Source of the DNA: Hippopus hippopus
Lineage: Eukaryota; Mollusca; Bivalvia; Cardiida; Cardiidae
Length of the DNA stretch: 64,000 nt
Assembly (NCBI GenBank): GCA_946811185.2
Contig: OX328110.1
Location: 12,628,516-12,692,515 of the forward strand
Direction: 5' to 3'
A program made the position numbers and the translations under genes. The notes beneath the pieces are model-generated. The model worked only from the letters and a program-made list of their open reading frames with translations. It did no database searches and was not told where the DNA came from. The stretch's first letter is position 1. Each line of letters starts with the position of its first letter. Of the stretch, positions 39,593-48,649 are shown piece after piece.

Positions 39593-39820
39593 CCTTTTAC
39601 CAAACAATAAATTCTGGACTTGTCCAAATTGAAAGCTTTTGCAGACGACAGATTTTACGTAGCTTAAATTGTGAAATTTGTCTCTGAAAGGGTAGAAAAC
39701 ATTGTGGGAAAAGGAGAAAGTGTCGGTAATCAGCATTTCTGCTTTTCCTACAATGTTTTGAGAAGGCTTTTTTAAAAGACCTCAAGGTCAATAAAACTGG
39801 TGATTGTGTGGAAATGGCTT
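39593..39820 (-). mobile_element. MITE B
   Basis: CCTTTTACCAAACAATAAAT, GAAAGCTTTTGCAGACGACA, a core with GTGTCGGTAATCAGC, then GTGATTGTGTGGAAATGGC. It faces the previous B after 30 bp. Confidence 0.88.
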
Positions 39821-39867
39821 TGATATTGAGTAGCATTTTCACTGTGTTCTATACAGTTCAGAAGTTC

Positions 39868-40091
39868 AGGATTACAACCCCTAACTCATCTGTAAATATC
39901 GTCTAGCATCGACGTTTTCGTAAAGGCTACCCGGCCAATCTCGGCACCTTTCGTCTTTTAATATGAGAGTTAGGGGCCGTAGACTCACTAACTAATTGGT
40001 AAATATCGTGTAACATCGACGTTTTCGTAAAGGCTGTTCGGCCAATCTCGGCAGTTTCCGTCTTTTAATATGAGAGTTAGGGGCCGTAGAC
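39868..40091 (-). mobile_element. Element F, dimer
   Basis: Units end at 39984 and 40091, again 107 bp apart. Outer left end ATTACAACCCCTAACTCATC; junction GTAGACTCACTAACTAATTG; right end TTAGGGGCCGTAGAC. Confidence 0.85.
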
Positions 40092-40149
40092 CGAAATTGA
40101 AAACATTCAATAAGAGGAAACTCTTTTTCTTACCGAAATATTCTCTATG

Positions 40150-40262
40150 TCCTTCTTTACAACCCGAAACGGCTTTGAGTGAGATGTGAGATACTCTTAA
40201 AACAATGTAGAAAAAAGAAAAAAATGTGAAAACCGGCGCATTCTCCTTTCAATGATATTTTC
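40150..40262. mobile_element. MITE B core, degraded
   Basis: AAACAATGTAGAAAAAAGAA, AACCGGCGCATTCTCC and TCAATGATATTTTCTAG. The ends cannot be placed. Confidence 0.45.
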
Positions 40263-40271
40263 TAGAATTAA

Positions 40272-40473
40272 TCCTTAGACTGCCAAGCGCGACTTACTGA
40301 CCTTTTGCAAACAGTGTGGATCAAGATCAGACTGCACAGAACGTGCAGTCTGATCTTTGATCTACACTTTCCGATAAGGACATATTTCACCCCCCATACC
40401 TTCGAAATAGCAAAATTTGTGGTTTTAATTTCGGCTTGAAATTTTCATTTCATTTATTTAGCAGGAAGAGGTG
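40272..40473 (-). mobile_element. MITE A, complete
   Basis: TTAA (40268-40271) TCCTTAGACTGCCAAGCGCG, hairpin CAAACAGTGTGGATCAAGAT to GATCTACACTTTCCG, GGCTTGAAATTTTCATTTCA, TTTAGCAGGAAGAGGTGTAA. Confidence 0.88.
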
Positions 40474-40614
40474 TAAAAGACGTGTTTAAAATTAAGACAG
40501 TATTTGATTTGTTGCATCAAATGCTTTAAATATGGTTTGATAAAAAAAATTGTCATCAACTAAAGAATTAACCCTTTGTATTGCTTTATGTCAGCTCATA
40601 CCTTTGGATAAAGC

Positions 40615-41440
40615 AGGGATCGTAGGTATGTATTACAATTTCAAATAATTTGCGTAAATCTACGTAGTTTAGTGAAACGCAGCCCAGATATATACAAATC
40701 GAGTATGTGTATATACAATCCCAAATAATTTGCGTAAATCTACGCAGTTTAGTGAAACGCAGCCCAGATATATACGGATCGGATGTGTGTATATACAATC
40801 CCAAACAATTTGCGTAAATCTACGCAGTTTAGTGAAACGCAGCCCAGATATATATGGATCGGATGTGTGTATACACAATCCCAAACAATCGGCGTAAATC
40901 TACGTAGTTTAGTGAAACGCAGCCGAGATATATACAGATCGGATGTGTGTACATGTTTATACAACCTCAAATAATTCGCGTAAATCTACGTAGTTTAGTG
41001 AAACGCAGCCGAGATATATACGGATCGGATGTGTGTACATGTTTATACAACCTCAAATAATTCGCGTAAATCTACGTAGTTTAGTGAACGCAGCCGATAT
41101 ATATTCGGATCGGATGTGTGTATATACAATCCCAAATAATATGCGTAAATCTACGTGGTTTAGTGAAACGCAGCCCAGATATATACGGATCGGATGATTG
41201 CATATACAATCCTAAACAATTTGCGTAAATCTACGTAGTTTAGTGAAACGCACCCAAGATATGTACGGATCGGATGTGTTTATATACAATCCCAAATAGT
41301 TCGCGTAAATCTACGCAGTTTAGTGAAACGCAGCCCAGATATATACGGATCGGATGTGTGTATATAAAATTGCAAATAATGTGCATAATTTTACGCAGTT
41401 CAGTGAAACTCAGCCTAGCTATATACGATCTGAAATAGTT
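40615..41440. repeat. 80-bp satellite array, ten units
   Basis: AGTGAAACGC recurs at 40671, 40751, 40831, 40911, 40997, 41083, 41162, 41242, 41322 and 41402. Spacing is 80 except for two adjacent 86-bp units (ending 40997 and 41083) that carry GTACATGTTTATACAACCTC, and one 79. Unit core: GCGTAAATCTACGTAGTTTA and AGATATATACGGATCGGATG. The short reverse frames are shadows of the repeat. Confidence 0.96.
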
Positions 41441-41589
41441 GGCCTTTGAGATAAGATTTCATTTAACGAGCCTACAAAAATGAATGCCACATATAGAGAA
41501 AGCCGGTAATAAGAGAACGTTTCTGATGCTCAGCGGCTGATCTCAAACGTGTGTAAGGAAGATAAATACGTAGGTGTATATAATAAATA

Positions 41590-41725
41590 TGAGTAACCAG
41601 CATTTTCTTCTTTTCCCACAGTTTTTCTTGTCTTCAAAAGTAATATCCATAATTTGAGTCATTCTTAATTTGTTGTTTGCGAAAGCCTTCTAACTGGCCA
41701 AGTAAAAAATATCTGGTAAAAAGAG
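41590..41725 (+). mobile_element. MITE B, right half
   Basis: GAGTAACCAGCATTTTCTTC, CCCACAGTTTTTCTTGTC, GTTGTTTGCGAAAGCCTTC and AATATCTGGTAAAAAG. The left half is missing. Confidence 0.72.
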
Positions 41726-41825
41726 AAGGCGGCGTAATATACTGCTCAAAATTTACTAGGGATCACCATATTAGATTCAGCCTAGATCTATATGTGGCAT
41801 GTATCATGTGGAAATGGATCTTTAA

Positions 41826-42042
41826 CCCTTTACCACACAAAGCCAACTTTTAAAGACACTGAGAAAGAAGTCTTTGGAAAACATTGTTGGAAAATGAGAA
41901 AATACTGGTTACCACCATTTTCTCCTTTTCCCGCGATGTTTTCTACCCTATGACAGACAGCATATTGTACGTTGCATTTGGTTTTTAGTCTGCAAATGCT
42001 TTCAACTTGGACAAATCTAGAATTTTATTGTGTGGTAAAGAG
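41826..42042 (+). mobile_element. MITE B, complete with both TTAA sites
   Basis: TTAA at 41822-41825 and 42043-42046. CCCTTTACCACACAAAGCCA to TTATTGTGTGGTAAAGAG. Both ends have the CACA form. Confidence 0.94.
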
Positions 42043-42046
42043 TTAA

Positions 42047-42327
42047 TACAAAACTGTTGTAACATATATACCCATACTGAAATATGTGAGTGATCCCTAT
42101 CAAAGTGTGAGTAGTATAGATCTACCTATTTATGAAAGTATTCTAAGCTCAAGAGTCTCCTTTATTCTCGCCACAGCCCAAACCATCGGGACGCTCCCAC
42201 AGATAGAGCCCGCTATAGTTAATGATGCATCACACATTTATCTTGTCTTGTCCTGCTGCTGCAGTTTTGTAGGTAAAACGGTTTTTTAGCAGGAAAATCT
42301 GCATTTCATTCCCATGAAAGTTTTACT

Positions 42328-42368
<41 letters not shown>

Positions 42369-42640
42369 AGACTGACAAATGGGGCATTAGACACCAGTGC
42401 AACATTATACAGTATACCATTTTGTCCTTGTTCCTGTAAGAAACATTTTACAAACTGAAAATTATTTCTTAAAAGGGAGCTTTTCATGAAATTTTTTAAT
42501 CTCACCAAACTTGAAAAATGATATCTCAAGATAGGATGGTATGTGACAAATCATCAGTAAAGAAGAAAGATAAAAGTAAGAAAAAGGTATTCTTTTTTTT
42601 CATTATTATTGCATAAAATGTGCCTTTCGAGGCCGTTATA
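42047..42640. other. Unplaced sequence around a (CT)n tract
   Basis: A 36-bp (CT)n microsatellite at 42331-42366, otherwise single-copy-looking sequence. The open frame at 42086-42289 runs through AGCTCAAGAGTCTCC and CCATCGGGACGCTCCC; I recognise no protein in it. Confidence 0.5.
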
Positions 42641-42644
42641 AGCA

Positions 42645-43460
42645 TGTATTAACGGGTAAAAACCGGGCGTTAACGGGAGAAAACGTGTATTAATCAGTAA
42701 TTTCACGCGCCGTTAACGCCCGGCTATCAATATCTTCGATCCGGGCCTACCTTGTAAACAACGTTTGTCCTTGTCAGAACTCCCCTAGACTCCGATCAAC
42801 AAACTGTAGGAATTTGTAGCATATTAGATCCTCTTTATGGCTTGTCTTTGATGATATTAGTACACCACAAACAAAATTTTGCACAGAATCTCAGTCGAAT
42901 CGAGATCTGAACAAAAAATCACTCGTGAAATGCACTCTTCACCAGCTACATCCCACCCACTTTTTAGCGTGATCGGCAATTCTTTCGCTTGATATAGATC
43001 TATCCCTTGGACCTCTTTCGGTTACAGAAATTCATATCCACTCATTTATCCAAGTTAAAATCGATCCAGACCTGTGCAAGTTTATCCCACAAAAGTCCAC
43101 TTTGTATTAAAAATTATTCGAAGTGAATTTATACCGAGAGAATCAAAACTGACATGTAGAACTAACGGCCCTTCACTGTTCGTAACAAAAACTTTTTCGC
43201 CGACTTCCGGTTTTTACCCATTTATGTCCAGTACATTTGAAGTTCGCTTATTTGCATTTCTATGGAAATATTTTTGCTACTGTTGCAAATTATTGCTAAA
43301 AGACTTTTCCTTTATGCAATAATAGCATTAATTCACGTTTTTTTTCGGGCGTTAACATTCGCAGAGACCCTCAAAATACTTTAACACCCTCGTATTTCGC
43401 ACTCGGGCGTTAAACCATTTTTCAGGCCTCTGCGAATGTTAACGACCTCAAAAACGTGAA
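42645..43460. mobile_element. Element R, candidate DNA transposon remnant
   Basis: Left end GTTAACGGGAGAAAACGTGT with ATTAAT; right end ATTAATTCACGTTTTTTTTC with GGGCGTTAAC. These are inverted. The right part holds a second inverted pair, GTTAACATTCGCAGAGACCC and GGCCTCTGCGAATGTTAACG (43352-43442). No coding sequence inside. Confidence 0.5.
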
Positions 43461-43494
43461 TAAACCCTATAGTATTTCCGTCACGGGCTTCGTA

Positions 43495-43620
43495 GCCACT
43501 TAAGGTATCTTTAGATTTCACGCCAGAGTTTCGCAAAGACTTGTGGGAATATCACATGATCAATAACACGCGTCGATTGCGAAAATTGTTATTCGACTTA
43601 GTATGTTTATGTCATATCTA
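43495..43620 (+). mobile_element. Element L-like fragment
   Basis: CTTAAGGTATCTTTAGATTT, CACGCCAGAGTTTCGCAAAG and GACTTGTGGGAATATCACAT resemble the start of the L copy at 35101 (TTTCGCGTCAGAATTTCACA). Confidence 0.45.
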
Positions 43621-43715
43621 ATGTAATAAAATAGACAGAGTGACTGTTTGTACAAGTACCATTCTCTTATCTAAACGGCATAAAATTGCACCTACTTATT
43701 TCACTGAATGTAACT

Positions 43716-43913
43716 ATTTATTCCTCTCCAACCGCTGACCATTGTCTCGACGATGGTTATGTGGGAAAGCAGCCAGTGGTTTGGAAAGAAAATTTTGGGG
43801 AGTACTGGTAAAAGAGACTCCAGGAAAGCATGGATAGGTGCCCTGGCCGCCGCGACATAACTGAAATAATGTTGAAAACGGCGTTAAACACCAAACAATC
43901 AATCAATCAATCG
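43716..43913 (+). mobile_element. SINE S1, 5'-truncated with perfect target duplication
   Basis: Starts mid-body at ATTTATTCCTCTCCAACC and ends in three ATCA repeats. CTGAATGTAACT (12 bp) at 43704-43715 and 43914-43925. Truncation on the head side with an intact tail fits LINE-type reverse transcription. Confidence 0.96.
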
Positions 43914-44136
43914 CTGAATGTAACTGCACGGTTTATACGATTGCAAAGAAATATATATCTGGCTGTATCATCGGTCTTTAACTTAAAATTCCGATTTACG
44001 GAATATAAACTAAATAGTCCCTTTTTAAATAATACTTAAACAATACAATTCAAAGATGGCTGTGGCTCACAAGCCGTTTTTTGGCCTTGTAAACCTGTAG
44101 GCTGTTCAATGTACTTTATCTAACACTGCAGATTAA

Positions 44137-44363
44137 CTCTTCACCGCACAGTCCCGAGTTTTAACGAGCATGAAGAAGAAGACTCTTGAAAACAATGTGG
44201 GAAAAGGAGAAAATGTTGGTAACCAACATTTTCTCCTTTTCCCACAATGTTTTCTCCCATAATCAAAGACAGAAATCGGCATTTGAGCTAGACTCAATTT
44301 GTCGCCTGCAAATGCTTTCATCAATTTGGAGCAGTCTAGAATTTCGTCGTTTGGTAAGGAGTT
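44137..44363 (+). mobile_element. MITE B
   Basis: TTAA (44133-44136) CTCTTCACCGCACAGTCC, core centre GTTGGTAACCAAC (both sides changed together from GCTGG/CCAGC), TCGTTTGGTAAGGAG. Confidence 0.9.
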
Positions 44364-44365
44364 TA

Positions 44366-44508
44366 GATTACACTGCACAAAACGTATAATCTGATCATAG
44401 ATCTGAGATCAGCTAAAATGGGATTTTCCCCGCTAAAAGACGTTCTAAATCGCAACATTTCGGGTTTTTACTATCGTCTGGTAATGTGAATCTTATCTAT
44501 TTAGCAAT
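44366..44508 (-). mobile_element. MITE A, left side lost
   Basis: TTACACTGCACAAAACGTAT, CTGATCATAGATCTGAGATC, ATTTCGGGTTTTTACTATCG, TCTATTTAGCAATTTAA. It ends in the TTAA (44509-44512) that also begins the next B. Confidence 0.75.
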
Positions 44509-44512
44509 TTAA

Positions 44513-44744
44513 TACTTAACCAAACCATTCCGAGTATGAACGACTCCGAGCAAGAAGACTTTCGAAAAATTTATGGGAAAAGGAGAAAAAGCTGATTACC
44601 AGTATTTACCAGTAATTTCTCCTTTCCCGAAACGTATTTTAACATTCTTAAAGATAAACTTTATTATTTAAACCTCACTAAATTTCACGTCGGCAGATGC
44701 TTTCAGTTTGGACTAATCTGGAATTTTGTCGTTTCGTGAAGAGT
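44513..44744 (+). mobile_element. MITE B
   Basis: TACTTAACCAAACCATTCC, a core with an extra TTACCAGTA repeat at its centre (44598-44612), and TTTTGTCGTTTCGTGAAGAG. Confidence 0.82.
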
Positions 44745-44964
44745 TATGGGTTAATAAATTTCGAAATATTATATCATTTATAAGAAAACTGGATCAGAAG
44801 CGATTAAACTGACAAAAGTATTTTGGGGAAATAAATTGGCTGATAAGTTTGTATCCCATCTCCCATTATCATCTGTAATAAAATATCAGCCATAGAGTTG
44901 GAAAATACTCACATAGAATGCGGATTTTCATCGGCAGCTAAGGTGTAATAAGATGTATAAATAT

Positions 44965-45224
44965 GAGCCATGCTCTGGCAAAAGGGGGCTTAATGCATCT
45001 CCGTGATGCATGATTCCAAGCAAGTCATAAGATGATCATGGATTCTTAAAGTCCATTTTGTCTAACAAACAGCTAAATCATGAGGTAGAATTATCCTTGG
45101 ATATCCAGAGAATTGACCAATAGCAAAAAGATTCGGCCCAGATCAGCCTGCGCAGTGCGCGCAGGCTGACCTGGGTCGAAAATTTTTGCTGATGCATTAA
45201 GCCCCCTCTCACAGAGCATGGCTC
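44965..45224 (+). mobile_element. MITE C with ATAT duplication
   Basis: GAGCCATGCTCTGGCAAAAG to GCATGGCTC, ATAT at 44961-44964 and 45225-45228. Core GATCAGCCTGCGCAGTGCGC. Confidence 0.95.
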
Positions 45225-45429
45225 ATATAACAATATACAACGTATAAAAAAAAAAGATAGACGGCGTGGATTTGCCCGCAAATGGGAGTGTAGGAGCCCG
45301 CAGAAGAAACATGTCTGCATTTTTTGACCAATCACAAATATCTATTTATTTATTCGAATATATCAAAAACCAAGAAGTACGTCGAAAGCTCGTGCATTCA
45401 GCTACGCTGAATAAACGGCTGAATTGTGA

Positions 45430-45520
45430 GAATAATGTGAACAAACGTAGAAATTCCTCGTAATTAGCAATTTCTTTTTTGTCACAATGTTTTCGAAAGT
45501 CGACTGCTGCATGACCAAAA
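45430..45520. mobile_element. B-like hairpin fragment, GAAATTGCT variant
   Basis: AGAAATTCCTCGTAATTAGC, AATTTCTTTTTTGTCACAAT and GTTTTCGAAAG. One stem is eroded. Confidence 0.45.
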
Positions 45521-45551
45521 CAAAGTTCGTTTTTGTAGAAAAGATTTTCTC

Positions 45552-45772
45552 AGCGCTTTACCAAACAGCCAGGAATTTTAGCAAACTTTGGGGAAAAGGA
45601 TTTTGAAAACATTGAGGGAAAAAGAAAAAAAAATGCTGGAAGCAAAATTTATTTCTTTTTTTTTTTATCCTATGTTTTCTATCCTGTTGAAGACTTGAAG
45701 AACAAATCTTATCATAAAAGGCACATTTTATGTGTTGTCTGCAAGTTGCTTTCATAATTTGAAGACGAATCT
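45552..45772 (+). mobile_element. MITE B, first of a run of four
   Basis: CAGCGCTTTACCAAACAGCC, a poor core GGGAAAAAGAAAAAAAAATG, GTTGTCTGCAAGTTGCTTTC. No TTAA survives. Confidence 0.75.
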
Positions 45773-45773
45773 T

Positions 45774-45866
45774 CGCCCTACCACATGACAAAAATTTAGA
45801 CTTTTTCACAAAGTTTTCAAGAGCCTTCCTTTTCAGTTCGTTTTCAAATTGGGATGGTTTGGTAGT
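45774..45866 (-). mobile_element. MITE B lacking its palindrome
   Basis: GCCCTACCACATGACAAAAA and TTTAGACTTTTTCAC run directly into AAAGTTTTCAAGAGCCTTCC and GGGATGGTTTGGTAG. About 130 bp, including the hairpin, are gone. Confidence 0.75.
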
Positions 45867-45894
45867 TACATCTTGTTCTGTGGTAAGGAGTTTA

Positions 45895-46120
45895 CCCTTT
45901 ACAACACTTTCCCATGTTTTGACGACGTTGGGAAAGAAGTTTTTTTAAAAAAACATAGTGGGAAAAGGAGAAAATGCTGAGTACCAGCATTTTTCTCCTT
46001 TTCCCACAATGTTTTCTACCCTATAAGTGAAAAATTCCACCATTTAAGCCACATTTAAATTGTCGTCTGCAAATGCTTGCAATTTGGAAAGTTCACATTT
46101 TTTGGTGGTCTGGTACAGAA
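45895..46120 (+). mobile_element. MITE B
   Basis: CCCTTTACAACACTTTCCC, a T/A run at 45943, core GGGAAAAGGAGAAAATGCTG, right end GGTCTGGTACAGAA, then TTAA (46121-46124). Confidence 0.88.
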
Positions 46121-46124
46121 TTAA

Positions 46125-46310
46125 CTCCTTGTAACCAAAAGATAAAATTTTTAGACTGGTCCAGATTCAAAGCATTTGCAGAAGTTAAATTAAATACGGC
46201 TCAGTGATAGGATTTGTCTTTGAAAAAGTAGAAAACATTGTGGGAAAAGGAGAAAATTCTGGTTACCAGCTATCTAAGGTTCTCTAAAACTCGGGAATGT
46301 GTGTTGAAAG
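46125..46310 (-). mobile_element. MITE B, shares a TTAA with its neighbour
   Basis: CTCCTTGTAACCAAAAGATA, CAAAGCATTTGCAGAAGTTA, left stem of the core to CTGGTTACCAGC; the right stem is deleted, then AACTCGGGAATGTGTGTTGA. Confidence 0.85.
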
Positions 46311-46382
46311 ATTAAGCAATAGTTTAGACTTAAGTTCAGATCTAGAAGTGGATAGGTGTAAGAGTGCTCTATATTTTTTATA

Positions 46383-46590
46383 GAACAGGCGGAACGATAA
46401 ATCACAGCAAATTTTACCTTTGGAGCGATACACCCAAGGTTTAATTGCCAATGCGTACAGTTAAGATCAAGATCAGACCGCACAGAACGTGCAGTCTGAT
46501 CTTTGATCTAAACTGTCCGCTTTCGAGCAAGATATTCTGATAAAAGCAGCTTTGAAATTTAGATATCTGCCTCTATAATAGAGAGAATGC
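46383..46590 (-). mobile_element. MITE A, diverged
   Basis: TTTGGAGCGATACACCCAAG, hairpin GTACAGTTAAGATCAAGATC to GATCTAAACTGTCCGC, then AAGCAGCTTTGAAATTTAGA. Confidence 0.72.
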
Positions 46591-46603
46591 CCATTATTAC
46601 GTT

Positions 46604-46863
46604 AATTATACTCTTTGAAAAGGGGGCTTAATGTATCTTCGTGCTGCATGATACCAAGCAAGTCATCACAGTATTATAGATTCGTAATATCTGTTTTGTA
46701 CAACAACCTACTGAATCATGTGGTACACTGGTCCTTTGACATGCAGAAAATTTACCAAAAGCAAAAAGTTTCGGCCCAGGTCAGCCTGCGCAGACTGTGC
46801 AGGCTGACCTGTGTCGATACTTTTTGCAAATGCTTTATGCACCTTTTTTACTGACCGTGTCTC
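46604..46863 (+). mobile_element. MITE C
   Basis: ACTCTTTGAAAAGGGGGCTT to CTGACCGTGTCTC. Core GTCAGCCTGCGCAGACTGTG. Confidence 0.85.
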
Positions 46864-46929
46864 ATCTTTTTTGCACTACAAGGGGTTAATATCCTGTTTT
46901 GCTACCCTTAATCATGGGGATAAGACTTT

Positions 46930-47195
46930 TGTTGTTTGGCGTTTTATGCCGTTTTTCAGCAATATTTCAGTTAGCATTCAGTCATCCTATCCTTGCTTTC
47001 TTGGAGTCTCTTTAACAGGTACTTTGCGCAATATTCTTCCAATCAACTGGCTGCTTTCTCATATAAAAGATTGTCAAAACGACATTGTAGTGGAGAGAAC
47101 CGAATAAATCTTGTCGCAATGACTATCATAAATCCTCCAAAAGATTTTGAACTTGCGACCACTACATTACAAGCCCTTTACGCTACCACCTGGGC
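46930..47195 (-). mobile_element. SINE S1, diverged
   Basis: TTGTTTGGCGTTTTATGCCG, GTACTTTGCGCAATATTCTT, GTCGCAATGACTATCATAAA and a head with CTTTACGCTACCACC. Reads as an old copy. Confidence 0.78.
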
Positions 47196-47309
47196 GTCAG
47201 CGTTACATGTATTTTGCCTTCAAGCTTTACGTTAACCAGGATGAAGAAAACAGTCCAATTCTAGCAGACCACTTTTGAAACCATTGTTGTGAAAGAAATA
47301 TGCCAGAGA

Positions 47310-47365
47310 GAAGAGGGAGATGTAGAGAGCTCGGAGAGAGAGACAGAGACAGAGATAAACAAAAA
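47310..47365. repeat. (GA)n-rich tract
   Basis: Purine-rich AGAGAG and GAGACAGAGACAGAGA. Short and impure. Confidence 0.8.
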
Positions 47366-47559
47366 ATGAAAGACAAAATTATAAAAGGACAAAATTAATA
47401 GTCTAGAATAGATTTTCTTCATGTTAAATCCCGTGAGGTTAGAGAAAGCCCAGTCTCCAGTCCTTTATTTTATTGGATTGTCACTCTTGAGTTATAGTAA
47501 ATGAAACAAGGTGCAAATAGTGCGCTGGTGGTTTTTGCTGAACCATGTATCATACACTT

Positions 47560-47775
47560 ACGTGTTTTCCTAACTCTGAAGAAAAAGACCTTTGAAAACA
47601 TTGTTGAAAAAGGAGAAAATGCTGATTAAACAGCTTTTTCTCCTTTTTCCCCCACAATGTTTTCTTCATTTTCAAATCTTAACCCACAAGCCATATCCTA
47701 TTTTTCAACTATAAATACTTTGAATTTGGATTGAAATAAGTCTATATAAAAAGTTGAAATTATCGTTTGGTAACT
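47560..47775 (+). mobile_element. MITE B
   Basis: GTGTTTTCCTAACTCTGAAG, core GAGAAAATGCTGATTAAACA with GCTTTTTCTCC, right end TTATCGTTTGGTAAC. A further core scrap, AAAACATTGTGGAAATAGGA, lies at 47834. Confidence 0.75.
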
Positions 47776-48019
47776 TAAAAACGTGGTTAGAAATGATGAG
47801 ATTCGGGTTTTATTTATAAAGATGAAAAAATAAAAAACATTGTGGAAATAGGAGGAAAGGCTAACATGCTTATTGGTACTTAATGGGGGGTATTAAGATT
47901 AGTTGTCTCAACATTGAATTCGAATTAGAAATGAACCTGATTTTATCTTTTTAATGAATTCAATCTTGTGGACAATAGCGAATGTCAGCTAGGATCTCTG
48001 GATAAAAGTTATATAGCCT

Positions 48020-48152
48020 GTAACACGCGAAAAGGGGCATTCGGACATTTGCGTAAAGTGCCGTCTCGGATCAGCCTGCGCGGACTGCGTAGGCTGATCC
48101 GGGACGACGCTCTACGCAAATGTCCGAATGCCCCTTTTCTCCTGTTGCAGCC
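48020..48152. mobile_element. MITE N, single core
   Basis: GCCTGTAACACGCGAAAAGG to CTCCTGTTGCAGCC, with GGGCATTCGGACATTTGCGT on both arms and ATCAGCCTGCGCGGACTGCG in the centre. About 133 bp, half the length of the copy at 15722. Confidence 0.9.
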
Positions 48153-48157
48153 CACAT

Positions 48158-48367
48158 GTTCTGTGAAAAGATGGTTTGGTACATCTTGCAAAAAAAAAGA
48201 CCCATGTCAGCCTGTGCAGTCTGCGCAGGGTGGCATGGGTCGAAACTTTTTGCTATTGATAATTTTTTTCCATGTATAAGGACCATTCTACCTCATCATT
48301 CAACTACTTGCTTGCTTTAATAGATTTCGAAGATGCATTAAACCCCCTGTTCCGAGTGCGCCGCTCA
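48158..48367 (-). mobile_element. MITE C, left end displaced by N
   Basis: TTCTGTGAAAAGATGG, ATGTCAGCCTGTGCAGTCTG, TAAGGACCATTCTACCTCAT, AAACCCCCTGTTCCG. Its GAGCCATGC end is missing at the junction with N. Confidence 0.82.
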
Positions 48368-48446
48368 TACCTTCGACCATTTATATAGAGTGTATTAGGA
48401 ATCTTTAAGAGCTACGTAGTCTTTAAACCTTAGAGCGCCGCATTAA

Positions 48447-48631
48447 CCCAACAGCCACTTTCAGTCTAGAAATAAAACCCAAATAATTGCAATTTCATGG
48501 TGGCTTTTGCCTAGTATGTTTAAGCAAGGCGAACAGTAAAGATCAAAAGATCAGACTGCACGTTTTCTGTCGTCTGATCTTAATCTAATCTGTCTGTGAT
48601 GGCAACAATGTTAGTGAGTCCGCTTTATTGG
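48447..48631 (+). mobile_element. MITE A subfamily, complete
   Basis: TTAA (48443-48446) CCCAACAGCCACTTTCAG, AGAAATAAAACCCAAATAAT, hairpin GCGAACAGTAAAGATCAAAA, then ATGGCAACAATG and TTGG before TTAA (48632-48635). Left arm like the copy at 58576. Confidence 0.82.
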
Positions 48632-48649
48632 TTAAATGTTTTCCTGGGA

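Noticed and set aside
40586..40974. Overlapping frames with repeated motifs near 40.7 kb
   Set aside because: Shadows of the 80-bp satellite.
42086..42289. 67-codon frame in unplaced sequence
   Set aside because: Mixed composition but no recognised motif, acceptor or donor in frame; kept only as unplaced sequence.
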